Made by a program: the position numbers and the translations under genes
Shown: positions 42,716-53,759 of the stretch, piece by piece
Numbering within the stretch: the first letter of the stretch is position 1
Layout: every line of letters starts with the position of its first letter
From: Dryobates pubescens
Lineage: Eukaryota; Chordata; Aves; Piciformes; Picidae
DNA length: 64,000 nucleotides
Direction of reading: 5' to 3'
Assembly (NCBI RefSeq): GCF_014839835.1
Contig: NC_071624.1
Coordinates: 19,921,675-19,985,674, forward strand
The notes under the pieces: generated by a model
Databases searched by the model: none
Told to the model about the DNA's origin: nothing
Seen by the model: only the letters and a program-made list of their open reading frames with translations

Positions 42716-43789
42716 CTGCAGTGAGCTGGAAGCTTGTTTGAGTCTTTGCTGGCAGCCAGCTGCCCCTCTGCCTGCTGCTCTCCTTCACAGGCCCCAAGAA
42801 AACCCAGGGGTGTGCCATACCCTTGGGCATGATAGCTTCATTCCTTGGAGATGATTCCAGGTATCCCCTGGGCTGTGGTAGAACTGCTGCAGCCACTGAC
42901 AAGCTCTGGTCCTCTGCTTTATTCTGTGTTACATCCCCTAAACACAAGACATCTAAAAAACAATCCTGGCTCCCTGCAGCCTGGGCTCAGAGAGCACTCT
43001 TGTTCTCAGCTCCAGTGAAAAGGCCAAGCTGAGCTGGCTCAGCAGCACACCCCTGGTGTGGGCAGCCTGGCCTGGAGCAGAGAGCTGCCCTAGCTCTGCT
43101 TCAGGGAAGGGGAAGCTCCAGTGCAATAGCACAAACCAACCACAAGGTTCTGGTGCTGTTACTCTCTTACTGATAACACTACCTGAAGCACAGATGGAGG
43201 GCAAGCCCCAGTGGAGTGCCCTGTGCTGCCTGACTCCTGCCTGTCACTGTTGTCTCCCCAGCCTTTTCCACCACAGGGAACTCCAGCTGAGCTTTTGAAC
43301 TGGAGCAGAAACAGGATAATCCTGGAGCACTTCAGGTCAGTGAGGGAGTCTCCTTGTTTGCTTTAATAGATGACCTATTCCTACTGCAAGACAAACTTCT
43401 GAACACTGACCTGAGCAATGAGCTGTCAGTTGGTTTCCTAAGGTCAAGCAGCACCACACCATGCTGCCCTCCTCCAGCAGCTGCTTTGAATTCTGTGTAG
43501 CTCTTAGGATCCCCCCCCTCAGCATTTCAGCACCTGCAATGTGCTTGAGTGTTACAAGATGAAACTTGTACAGGGCTGGTACAGCTCATCTAGGACTCCA
43601 ACTTGTGACACTGACTTGCCCCTTCAAACTGCTTCTTGCAGTATTTCATCACCTGGAATATGGTGGAGCTTTTACACAGCTTAAAAAGGCAATTGTAAAG
43701 GCACCTGCCATGGGGCTCGGGGTGGTTTGATCTCTAAATGCAAGCTTTTGTTAAAAAGGTGTCTGAAAGCAAGTGACAGAGTAACACTT
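42716..43789. other. Unique intergenic sequence after ANKFY1
   Basis: About 1.07 kb between the ANKFY1 end and the CR1 cluster. No gene or repeat recognised. Confidence 0.45.
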
Positions 43790-44216
43790 GGGCTGCTGGA
43801 GAGAGTTGAATAGAGACTAGGATGAGGCTGAGGGGCCTGGAGCAGCTCTGGGAGCAGCAAAGGCTGAGAGCCCTGGGGCTGAGAGCCTGCAGAAGAGCAG
43901 CCCCAGAGGGGAGCTGAGCAATGCTCAGCAAGAGCTAAAGGAGCTGTGGGGGGCAAGAGGCTGGGGCCAGACTCTGCTGAGTGGTGCCCAGGGACAGCAC
44001 AAGGGGCAGCAAGGGGCACAGGGTGGAGCCCAGGAGGTTGGATGTGAAGAGGAGGAGAAAGTTGTTTGGTGTGAGGGTGCTGGAGGCCTGGAGCAGGCTG
44101 CCCAGAGAGGTGGAGGAGACTCCTTGTGTGGAGAGCTTCCAAAGCCACCTGGACTCTCACCCTGGGCAAGCTGCTGTGGGTGCCCTGCTTTAGGAGGGGG
44201 TTGGACTGGATGCAGG
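43790..44216 (+). mobile_element. CR1 LINE 3' end (cluster member 1)
   Basis: GCTGAGGGGCCTGGAGCAGC, GGCTGGGGCCAGACTCTGCT and GGGGGTTGGACTGGATGCAG. It stops at the TGGATG block without a tail, where the next CR1 begins. Confidence 0.85.
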
Positions 44217-44639
44217 TAAGTACAGAGTCCTGTACCTGGGCATAAATAAACTGCACCAGTACAGCCTGGGAGGTGATCTGCTGGAGAGCAGCCTCATGGA
44301 GAAGGAGCTGGGAGTGCTGGTGGACAAGAAGTTATCCATGGGACAGCAATGTGCCCTTGGAGCCAAGAAGGCCAATGGGATCCTGGGGTGCATTAGGAAG
44401 AGTGTGTCCAGTAGATCAAGGGTGGTTTGCCTTCCCCTCTACTCTGCCCTAGTGAGGCCCCACCTGGAATATATTATCCAGTTCTGGGCTCCCCAGTTCA
44501 GGAGGGACAGGGATCTGCTGGAGAGAGTGCAGGGGAAGGCTACAAGGATGATGAAGGGAGTGGAGCACTGCCTGATGAGGAAAGACTGAGAGCCCTGGGG
44601 CTTGAGAGGAGAAAGCTGAGAGGGGATCTGATCAATGCC
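44217..44639 (+). mobile_element. CR1 LINE, end of ORF2 and start of 3' UTR (cluster member 2)
   Basis: Encodes the CR1 RT C-terminal block (MEKELGVLVDKKLSMGQQCA, then LGCIRKSVSSRSR and [10 protein letters not shown]) and ends abruptly at GATCTGATCAATGCCT, where an endonuclease-coding CR1 starts. Confidence 0.87.
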
Positions 44640-46626
44640 TACCAATTGTGGGCAACTTTAACCTGCCAGACATCTGCTGGGAACTTAGCAAAGAGGGGGC
44701 AGGCCAGAAGGTTCTTAGAGTGTATGGAGGACAGCTTCCTGATGCAGCTGTTAAGTGAGCCTACCAGGGGCCAGGCCCTGCTTGACCTGCTGCTCTCAAA
44801 TGGAGAAGGGCTGGTGGGAGATGTGATGATGGTGATATGTTTAAGGAAGTGGTTAGATTGTGTAGGAGAAAAATTAGAGAGGCAAAGGCCCAGCTGGAAC
44901 TGAAGCTGAACACCTCTGTGAAAGACAATAAAAAGCATTTTTATGAATAGATTAACGCCAAAAAGAGGGCAAGAAGAACCTGCACTCCTTATTGGACCTG
45001 GAGGGGAATACTGCACCTAAAGATGAGGAAAAGGATGAGGTCCTGAACACCTCTTCGCCTCCAATTTCAACAGCAAGGCAGGAGGAGTTCAGGACGAGTG
45101 GCCTCCTGAGCTGTGTGATGAGGTCAGAGAGCAGTGGAATGCCCTGGAAATCCATAAGGAATTAGTGCTGAGCCACTTGGACACTCACAAGTCCATGGGA
45201 CCGGAGGGGATCCATCCTAGGGTGCTGAGAGAGCTGGCAGATGAGCTCCAAGCCGCTCTCCATCATTTTCCTCCAGCCCTGGCTCCCTGGAGAGGTCCCA
45301 GATGACTGAAACTGGCCAATGTGGTCCCCATCCACAAGAAGGTTCAGATAGAAGAACCCAGTAACTCCAGGCCTGGCAGCCTGACCTCAGTGCCAGGGAA
45401 AGTGATGGAGCAGATTATCCTGGCAGCAATAACTGCACCTGAAGGAGGGCCAAGGGCTCAGGCCCAGCCAACATGGATTTAGGAAGGGCAGGTCCTGCCT
45501 CTCCAACCTGATCTCCTTCTATGATCAGGTGAGTGCCTGGTGGATGTGGGGAGGCCTGGGGATGTGGTCTGCCTGGACTTCAGCAAGGCCTTTGACACTG
45601 TCCCCCACAGCAAACTCCTGGCCAAGCTGTCAGCCCCTGGCTTGGACAGCAGCACTCTGAGCTGGGTTAGGAACTGGCTGGAGGCTGAGCCCAGAGAGTG
45701 GTGGTGAATGGTGGCACAGCCAGCTGGCAGCCAGGCACCAGTGGTGTCCCCCAGGGATCAGTGCTGGGCCCCATCCTCTTTAACATCTTCATTGATGATC
45801 TGGATGAGGGGATTGAGTCAGTCATCAGCAAGTTTGCAGATGACACCAAGTTGGGAGCAGATGTTGGTCAGTTAGAGGATGGAAAGGTTCTGTAGAGGGA
45901 CCTTGCCAGGCTGGACAGATGGGCAGAGGCCAACAGGATGGCATTCAACAAGTCCAAGTGCCAGGGGCTGCACTTTGGCCACAACAGCCCCAGGCAGAGC
46001 TACAGGCTGGGGTCAGAGTGGCTGAGAGCTGCCAAACAGAAAGGGACCTGGGGGTGCTGATTGACAGCTGCCTAAACATGAGCCAGCAGTGTGCCCAGGT
46101 GGCCAAGAAGGCAAATGGCATCCTGGCCTGCATTAGGAATAGTGTGGCCAGCAGGAGCATTGTGCCCCTGTACTCTGCATTGGTTAGGCCACACCTTGAG
46201 TCCTGTGTCCAGTTCTGGGCCCCTCAGTTTCAGAAGGACATCGAGACACTTGAAGGTGTCCAGAGAAGGGCAACAAGGCTGGGGAGGTGTCTGGAGCACA
46301 GCCCTGTGAGGAGAGGCTGAGGGAGCTGGGGTTGCTTAGCCTGCAGAAGAGGAGGCTCAGGGGAGACCTTCTTGCTCTCTGCAACTCCCTGAAGGGAGGT
46401 TGTAGCCAGCTGGGGGTTGGTCTCTTCTCCCAGGCACCCAGCACCAGAACAAGGGGACACAGTCTCAAGCTGTGCCAGGGGAGGTTTGGGCTGGAAGTGA
46501 GGAGAAAGTTCTTCACTGAGAGAGTTGTGAGCCATTGGAATGTGCTGCCCAGGGAGGTGGTGGAGTCACCATCCCTGGAGGTGTTCAAGAGAGGATTGGA
46601 TGTGGCACATGGAGCCATGTTTTAGT
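44640..46626 (+). mobile_element. CR1 LINE, 5'-truncated, late endonuclease to 3' tail (cluster member 3)
   Basis: About 2 kb. Starts in the end of the endonuclease (AGNLAKRGQARRFLECMEDS, then LLDLLLSNGEGLVGD), passes through the reverse transcriptase ([20 protein letters not shown], catalytic-region [11 protein letters not shown] near 45830) and the C-terminal EMNLSQQC-type block, and ends in the 3' UTR at 46625. The ORF is interrupted by several frameshifts and stops, so it is dead. It may be the latest of the plus-strand trio because its 3' end closely matches the youngest subgroup. Confidence 0.92.
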
Positions 46627-46627
46627 T

Positions 46628-48369
46628 ATCATAGAATCAGTCAGGGTTGGAAGGGACCACAAGGATCAGCTAGTTCCAACCCCCCTGCCATGGGCTGGGA
46701 CACCCCACACTAGATCGGCCTGGGCTTAAACACCTCCAGGGATGGGGCCTCAACCACCTCCCTGGACAACCCATTCCAGGGCTTCACCACTCTCATGGGG
46801 AAGAACTTCCTCCTCACCTCCAGCCTGAATCTCCCCACCTCCAGCTTCATTCCATTCCCCCTAGTCCTAGCACTACCTGAGATCCTGAGCAGTCCCTCCC
46901 CAGCCTTCCTGTAGCCCCCTTCAGATACTGGAAGGCCACAATGAGGTCACCTTGGAGCCTTCTCTTCTCCACACTGAACAGCCCCAACTCCCTCAGTCTG
47001 TCCTCACAGCAGAGCAGCTCCAGCCCTCTGCTCCTCCTCCTGGCCCTTCTCTGGACACCTTCCAGCACCTCCAGATCCCTCTTGTCTTAGGGGCTCCAGA
47101 ACTGGAGGCAGTACTCCAGCTGGGGTCTCAGCAGAGCTGAGCAGAGGGGCAGAATCACCTCCCTGGCCCTGCTGGCCACACTTCTCTTGCTGCAGCCCAG
47201 GCTCTGATTGGCTTTCTGGGCTGCAAGTGCACACTGAGAGCTCCTGTTGAGCTTCTCCTCCCCCAGCACCCCCAAGTCTCTCTCCTCAGGGCTGCTTTCC
47301 AGCCCTGGATTTGCTGCTGCCCAGCCTGGATTTGTGCCTGGGATTGCCTCCAGCCAGATGCAGGACCCTGCACTTGTTGAACCTCATGAGGTTGGCTTGT
47401 GCCCACCTCTCCAGCCTGTCCAGGTCCTTCTGGATGGATCCCTTCCCTCCAGCTATCTGCTGCACCACACAGCTTGGTGTCAGCAGCAAACCTGCTGAGG
47501 GTGCACTCAGTGCCACTGTCCATGGCACCCACATGATGTTGAAGAGGCCTGGTCCCAGGACTGATCCCTGAGGGACTCTGCTTGTCCCTGGCCCCCACTG
47601 GGACATGGACCCATGGACAGCCACTCTCTGGGTGCAGCTACCAAGCCAGTTCTGTATCCATCTAGTGGTCACCCATCAAACCCATGTGTCACCAGCCTGG
47701 AGACCAGGATGTGGTGGGGACAGTGTCGAAGGCTTTGCTCAGGCCCAGGCAAACGACATCAGCTGCTGCCCCTCAGCTATTAATGTTGTCACCTGTGCAG
47801 AGAAGGCCACCAGGGTGGTCAGGCAGGATTTGCCCTTGGTGAAGCTATGCTGACTCTTCCCAATCACCTCTTCACTATTCTTCTGAGTCAGCAGTGCCTC
47901 CAGGAGGATCTGCTGGGCACAGAGGTGAGACTGACTGGCCTGGAGTTCCCTGGATCCTCCTTCTTACCCTTTTTGAAAATGAGGGTAATGTTTCCCCTTT
48001 TCCAGTCTGTGGGCACTTCCCCAGGCTGCCATGACCTTTGGAATAGAATAGAGAGGGGTTTAACAGCCTCATCTGCCAGTTCTCTCAGTACCTGTGGGTG
48101 TATCCTGTTGGGTCCCATGGACTTGAACACTTTCAGGTTCCTCAGGTAATCACCAACCTGATCTTCACTTATGATGGGCAGTTCCTCCTCCCCATCCATG
48201 GCATTGTCTTCCATAACACCAGGAGTGTGGCTGGAGGCCCCTGCAGTGAAGCCTGAGGTAAAGAAGTTATTGAGTACCTCAGCCTTTTCCTCATCACTTG
48301 TGACCCTGTCACCAGTTTCCTTTCTGAGGGGTCCCACACCTTCCCTAGTCGTCTTCTTCCCATTAACAT
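46628..48369 (-). mobile_element. CR1 LINE, nearly full length: RT and 3' UTR half
   Basis: 3' half of a minus-strand CR1, continued at 49199-51845. The tail is at 46628 (ATCATAGAATCAGTCAGGGT). Coding parts in minus order: LRKETGDRVTSDEEKAEVLN, linker SMGPNRIHPQVLRELAD, RT entry FKKGKKEDPGNSRPVSLTSV, and [18 protein letters not shown]. The RT frame is broken in several places (for example between the SLTSV block near 47900 and VPQGS near 47560), so it cannot transpose by itself. Confidence 0.92.
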
Positions 48370-48374
48370 ACCTG

Positions 48375-49193
48375 TGTGGTGGGTTGAAAGGAAAGGCCCA
48401 GCTTCTCTGCTACGAAGAAAGGCTTAGAGGCCTGGAGAAGTGAAGGCTCCAGGGAGACCTTAAAGCAGCCTTCCAGTACCTGCAGGAAAGCTGGGAAGAG
48501 GCTGTTTACAAAGACATGGAGTGACAGGATGAGAGGTAATGAGAGGTGTTCAGGAGGAGACTTGACGGGGTGCTTGGTGCCATGGGTTAGTTGTTTAGGT
48601 GGTGTTGGATTGGTTGATGGGTTGGACGTGATGATCTTGAAGGTCTCTTCCAACCTGGTTTATTCTATGTAATTCTATGTATTCCCCTCCCCCACTAAGA
48701 AGAAACAGCCACAGCCAAACTCAAGCGGTAGAGGGAATCTGCTACATTTACAAAGCGATGACCGCAGGGAACTTATGCACACAAATACACAACATTTACA
48801 GTATGTACAGAAATACACAGCAAAGAAACTGTCAGGAACCAGACCCCCGGCAGAGGGGGCTTCCCCCTCTGCCCCCTTCACCCCCCTACCTCCCTTCTTC
48901 CCCAAGGAGGAGTGGAAAGAGCAAAGGGGCGTTAGCAGGAGTAAAGGAGAGGTCTAAGTACAGGAGGGTTAGGCTTATTAATGCTTATCTGTTACTTGGC
49001 CAGAAGCCCAGGAGCGCTCAGCTAGGAGAGCGAAAGGAAGCGAAACGAAACTGACCCGAAGCTCCAGCTGTGCCCAGTCTTAAGGTCTCACTCCCACAAC
49101 TCCTACCAATGAAATTGGTTTAGGATACAGTGCATTTACAAAACACTCAGCCAGAGTGTCCCTTCCGTAGAGGCACAGCCTCAAGCCGTCACA
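48375..49193 (-). mobile_element. ERV-L family solo LTR inside CR1, itself split by a CR1
   Basis: Fossil. Minus strand begins TGTGACGGCTTGAGGCTG and ends CAACCCACCACA. A perfect 5-bp target duplication ACCTG lies at 48370-48374 and 49194-49198. Same family and orientation as 13131-13666. About 290 bp of the span is an inserted plus-strand CR1 3' end located about 20 bp from the LTR edge. No internal genes. Confidence 0.92.
48394..48686 (+). mobile_element. CR1 LINE 3' end nested in the LTR
   Basis: From GGCCCAGCTTCTCTGCTACG through GGTGTTGGATTGGTTGATGG to AGGTCTCTTCCAACCTGG with two ATTCTATGT tail units. It interrupts the LTR, so it is the youngest of the three layers here. Confidence 0.9.
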
Positions 49194-49198
49194 ACCTG

Positions 49199-51845
49199 TA
49201 GAAGTTCTTAGTGTTCCCTTGAATCTCCCTGGCTAGATTCTATTCAAACTCTGCTTTGGCTTTCCTAACCAGGTCTCTTGCTGCTCAGGCAGCTTCCTTA
49301 TATCCCCCCTGTTCTAGCTGTCCTTCCCTCCACTGCCTGTAGAGTTTCCTTTTAAGTGCTAGTGTGTCCAGTAGCTCTTTGCTCATCCAGGCAGGCCTCC
49401 TAGCATTCTTTCCTGCTTTTCTCTTTGTTGGTATACATAGCTCCTGGACACAGAGGAGGTGCTCTTTGAATACTGACCAGCTGTCCTGGGTCCCTCTTCC
49501 CTCCAGGGCTTCGTCCCATGACACTTTGGCTAGCAGATCCCTGAAGTGATCAAAGTCTGCACGCCTGAAGTCTGGGGTCGTAAGCTTAGAATACTTCCTC
49601 CCGATTGCCCTGAGGAGATTCAATTCAACTGCTTCATGGTCACTGCAGCCAAGGCTGTCTCTGAGCCTCACATTGGTTACCAGCCCTTCCCTGTTGGTGA
49701 GAACAAGGTCCAGCACAGCACCTTTTGGAGGAGGAAGTTGTCTTCTATGCAGTCCAGGAAGCTCCTGGATTGCTGGTGCCTCGCTGTGTTGTCCCTCCAG
49801 CAGATGTCAGGGTGGTTGAAATCCCCCATGAGGACCAGGGCTTGTGACCTGGCAGCTGCTTCTATTTGCCTGTGAAGGGCCTCATCTGCTTGGTTCTGCT
49901 GGTCAGGTGGCCTGTAGGAGACCCCCACAGTAATATCTCCTTCCCCTGTCTTACCTTTAATTTTAACCCATACACTCTCAACCAGCTCATCATCCCTCCC
50001 CAGGTGGAGCTCCACTGATTCCAGCTGGTCATAGAGGGCAACACCTCCTCCTCTCCTTCCCTGCCTATCCTTCCTAAAGAGCTTATACCCATCTATCCCT
50101 ACATTCCAGCCATGGGAATCATCCCACCAAGTGTCAGTAACAGCCACTATGTCACGGCATCCCAGCAGCACAGTGGCCCTTAATTCACCCTGTTTGTTTT
50201 CCAAGCTGTGTGCATTTGCACAGAGGCACTTCAGCTGGGCTGGCCCTGTCCTCCTCTTGTGCCAGTTCCCCTTGGTTTCCACAGAGTGTCCTGGTGCATC
50301 ATTCGTGGCTTGCCTCAGGGCAGCAAGTTGAGAGCCCTCACCAGCTCTCCATCCCTCTGCCTCTGGTGAGCTGCCCCTCTGTTTGTCACAGGCTAGCAGG
50401 AGACTATTAACCCCTTCCCCCTTCAAAACTCATTTAAAGCCCTGTCAATGAGCCCTGCCAATTCCTGCCCCAGGATCCTTTTCCCCCTCTGGGACAAGCG
50501 CATCCCAGAAGTTGTTTTCATCTCTGGGGCCTTGTAAACCAAGCCATGGCTGTAGAACCCAAAGCCCCATCGATGGCACCAGCCCCGGAGCCATGAATTG
50601 ACCTGTTGGCTCTTCCTCACTGTTCCCTCATCCATTGCTGACATTAGAGGGATAGCAGGGAACACAGCTTGAGCTCCTGATCCCTTTAGCAGTTGCCCTG
50701 AGGTTCTGAAGTCTCTTTCAATTGATTGTGAGCCTCTTACTGTTACATCATCACTAGCCACCTGGAAGACCAGCAGCGGGCAGTAGTCTGAAGGAGTCAC
50801 GAGTTTGGGAATTTCACCTACAATGTCTGTTACTTAGGCACCAGGGAGGCAGCAGACCTCTCTAGGAAACGGGTCTGGTCTGCATATCAGGCCCTCTGCT
50901 CCCTCAGCAGGGAGTCTCCTACAACCATGACCCTACGAGGTTTCTTCTGCAGATTAGTTGTGATGGCTGGCCTGAGGCAGCCTGTCATTGGTGCAGCTTC
51001 TGACCTCCTTGAGTCCTCATCCTCACCAATGACCTGTTCCTCCTGCAGAGCCTCATACCTGTTCCGTAGGTGCCCTGTAGGCAATGTGCTGCTCAAAGTA
51101 GCAGGCTTGTTCCGTTTGCATTTCTTCCCTCAGAGACCTGTTCCCATTGGCCCTGCTCATGTGGGTTACTGCAGGGAGGCTGAGAGGCTTGCTGCTGGGA
51201 AGGTGTCAAACTCCCTGTTCCACTAAGAGTTCCGTCCTGTTCTGGTTTGGCAGAGGTTAGATTATGGGAATAGTCAATTTTCCTTTCGCAGTCTCTTATA
51301 GCCCTTAGCCTTTCCTCCTAAAGCTCAGCCACCACGCGCCTCAGAGCCCTGATCTGCTCACACCTGACACAGGCGTCGTTCCTTCCATCCTCCGTATCGA
51401 GTGCCAGGTTCCAGCACTCACTGCAGCCACCTGCCTGAACATCTGCATGCTTGTGTGTGCTCTCTGGGTGCCCACTGTTCTTCTACTGGCCTTTGCTCTA
51501 GTAGTAACCATCTTGCAGTAGCCACCCTCTCCACCCGGTGGGTGTTTCTCCCCTGTCAGTGAGCAGGCCTGGCTGAGCTGCTGGCCGCTGCCTCCTCTCC
51601 CCTCAGCCACGCTCGGCAGTCTGTTTGGTTGTTGCAGTTTCCATAGCACCCCCTCCCCCAGCTACGTCCCTGCCCTCAGGCACACAGGCAACCCCAGCCC
51701 GCTGCCCCTCCTCCCCTCTTCAGGAGGTCCTGAGCCACCAGCCCCTACCACCTGCAAAGCAAGGAAAGCAAAGCCAAAAGCAAGCTCCCGGTGCTGAGCT
51801 CCTCGCGCTGCCGCCTCTCTCCTCAGCCACGCGCTGGCTTCCCAA
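49199..51845 (-). mobile_element. CR1 LINE, nearly full length: 5' UTR, ORF1 and endonuclease half
   Basis: 5' half of the same element. GC-rich 5' UTR about 51500-51845, which contains two similar segments (CTCAGCCACGCTCGG near 51603 and CTCAGCCACGCGCTGG near 51825). ORF1 remnants about 50430-51450 include RRVMVVGDSLLREQRA and YCPLLVFQVASDDV, the esterase-like part of CR1 ORF1. ORF2 endonuclease about 49285-50420 is still long (249 codons) with [35 protein letters not shown] and [14 protein letters not shown]. Without the LTR, the two halves sum to about 4.4 kb, near full CR1 length. Confidence 0.92.
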
Positions 51846-51922
51846 GAGTCAAGAGGTGTTGGGTGACAGGTTGGACTTGATCTCTGAGGTCTCTTCCAAC
51901 CTTATTGATTCTATGAATATCT
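51846..51922 (+). mobile_element. CR1 LINE 3' tail fragment
   Basis: GTCAAGAGGTGTTGGGTGAC, TTGGACTTGATCTCTGAGGT, CTTCCAACCTTATTGATTCT. It touches the 5' end of the large minus-strand CR1. Confidence 0.82.
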
Positions 51923-53545
51923 GAGGGCTGGGGGTCAGGAAGGGACAGGGACAGCCTCTGCTCACTTGTGCCCTGGGATAGACAAGGGGATGGATGGAAA
52001 CTACAGTACCACTGCTTTGCAGCTCCTTCCTGTGGAGCTCACAAACTTTACCTGCAGGACTCTGACATGTAGCCCACTCCAGCCCCACACATGGACAAGC
52101 CCATGGCTCAGCTTCTCTTCCAAAATGGATGGCTCTGCTGCCACTCAGCAACATGCAACTTCCACTGATGGCCAGCAAGAGCTTGCACAACTGTCTGACA
52201 GTGCTCTGGAGGATTTCTCTTCAACATTACGGTGGAAAAGGCACAACAGAACCAGCTAAAAAGAAAATCCAAACCCAAGCATTTGACAATGAGCATGGCC
52301 ATGTGTGAACTGCTGTGGCTCCTGCCCTTGGCAGTTGCAGCCTCCTCCAACCATCAGAGGCTAAAAGTGCTGTCACATCTCCTCCTGTCACTGCAGGGCT
52401 CCTCCTGCTTTCACTGGTGATTAACTGTTTACTTGGGTCTGTGGTAGCTCAGAACTAATGAGTGAATAATTAAGTGGTAGCAGCCTTAAGGAACAAACTG
52501 AACAAGCTCCTCAGCTACTGCTGTGCTACTGCTGGACTCTGTCAGCTGGTGTCTCCCTCAAGGCTGCAGCTGCACCCAAACCTGATTCTAACTGGGTTCT
52601 ACAACCACCAACTGCTTTCTTGCAGCAGGAGCTTTACAGCACCTAAGCCCTACCTGGGTGTTCCTTGTCCTCTTCATCCCCATGCAGAAATGTTACTAAC
52701 TTGCCCTGTGAGGACATACTCAGCCTTGGGTCATAGTCTGATGGACACATACCAGATTGGAAGAGGTCACAGGATGGATGTCACACAGCAGGATGGTCCT
52801 GTTGCCACGGAGCTTTTGTTACTGCCTACTTCAAATCACCAATTCCTGATCTGAGTAGCCTGAATACAGTGAATCAGAGGAGCAGGATGGTGAGGTTAAG
52901 CAACACTCCTCAGAGCTGGCTCCCACCCCTTTGCACAGCATCTAACCAAACACTGCATGAGGAAAGGCAGGAGTGAGCTTTGCCTTCCATGCTCCAAGGA
53001 TCTGATAAAGCTTTTGTGGAACCAAATTGCACTAGATACTCCATGCCTTCTCTGAGGAACAAGGCAGGTTTCTCCCTGCTGCCTTTAAACTCTGGAGCAA
53101 ATCTGGTGATTGGGAGGAGCACTGACACTACAGCAGGCAAAGGCAAGCAACTGGAGGCCTGTGCAGGAGCTGGGGCTGGTGATGCTGCAGCAGCTCTTGG
53201 GATCATGACCTTGCTGCTCAAAACAGCCCAGTCCTGCACACAAGTGTCTGCTTCCTGACTGCACAAGAACTCAGGCTGCAGTCCCAATGCAGGCTGCGTG
53301 TGCTGCAGTTTGCTACCAGCTGTGGGAACACCCCAGGAACCAAGCACTACCAGAGGAAGCATCCTGGCAGTGTGAGTGTTAAGCTAGTAACTTTGCTCAA
53401 GGATTGTCTCTCCCCATCTCCTCGTGTTAACAGAGTCACAAATAACAGGAAATTGTCGTTGCTCCCTTTTCAGAGAGGGAAGGGAATGAAGCTGGAGCTG
53501 CTCCCCCGCAGGGCGATGCTTTCCTGCAGGCCTCCAGCACTCGGC
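51923..53545 (-). other. Region downstream of CYB5D2 stop, probable 3' UTR and intergenic
   Basis: No repeat or gene recognised. On the minus strand this follows the CYB5D2 stop and should contain its 3' UTR, but I found no convincing AATAAA on that strand. Confidence 0.45.
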
Positions 53546-53759
53546 TCACACTGCCAGGACACACTGCTGGGCCTGTGGGTGGCAGCCGTCGTACTCCTGC
53601 AGGTGAGGGTCATCCAGGTCGCCCCTGTTGCTGTGCTGGCTGGAGGCAGGCTGGCCCCACGGGGGGCCGCTGGGCCTGACGCAGACACAGCGGCTGCCTG
53701 TGGCGCCGGGGCTGTAGAGCTTCCGCGGGACGCCGGCCCAGGCCCTGGGCACTCCCCCA
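53546..53759 (-). CDS. CYB5D2: CYB5D2 exon 4 (stop)
   Basis: Residues 194-264: [20 protein letters not shown], then [20 protein letters not shown], ending CVLAV and TGA. It is GC-rich and CpG-rich, unlike its surroundings. A 184-codon ORF on the opposite strand here is its shadow. Confidence 0.94.

Noticed and set aside
44213-44221. Perfect donor-like CAGGTAAGT
   Set aside because: Lies at a CR1-CR1 junction outside any gene; noted as a curiosity of the junction, not as a real splice site.
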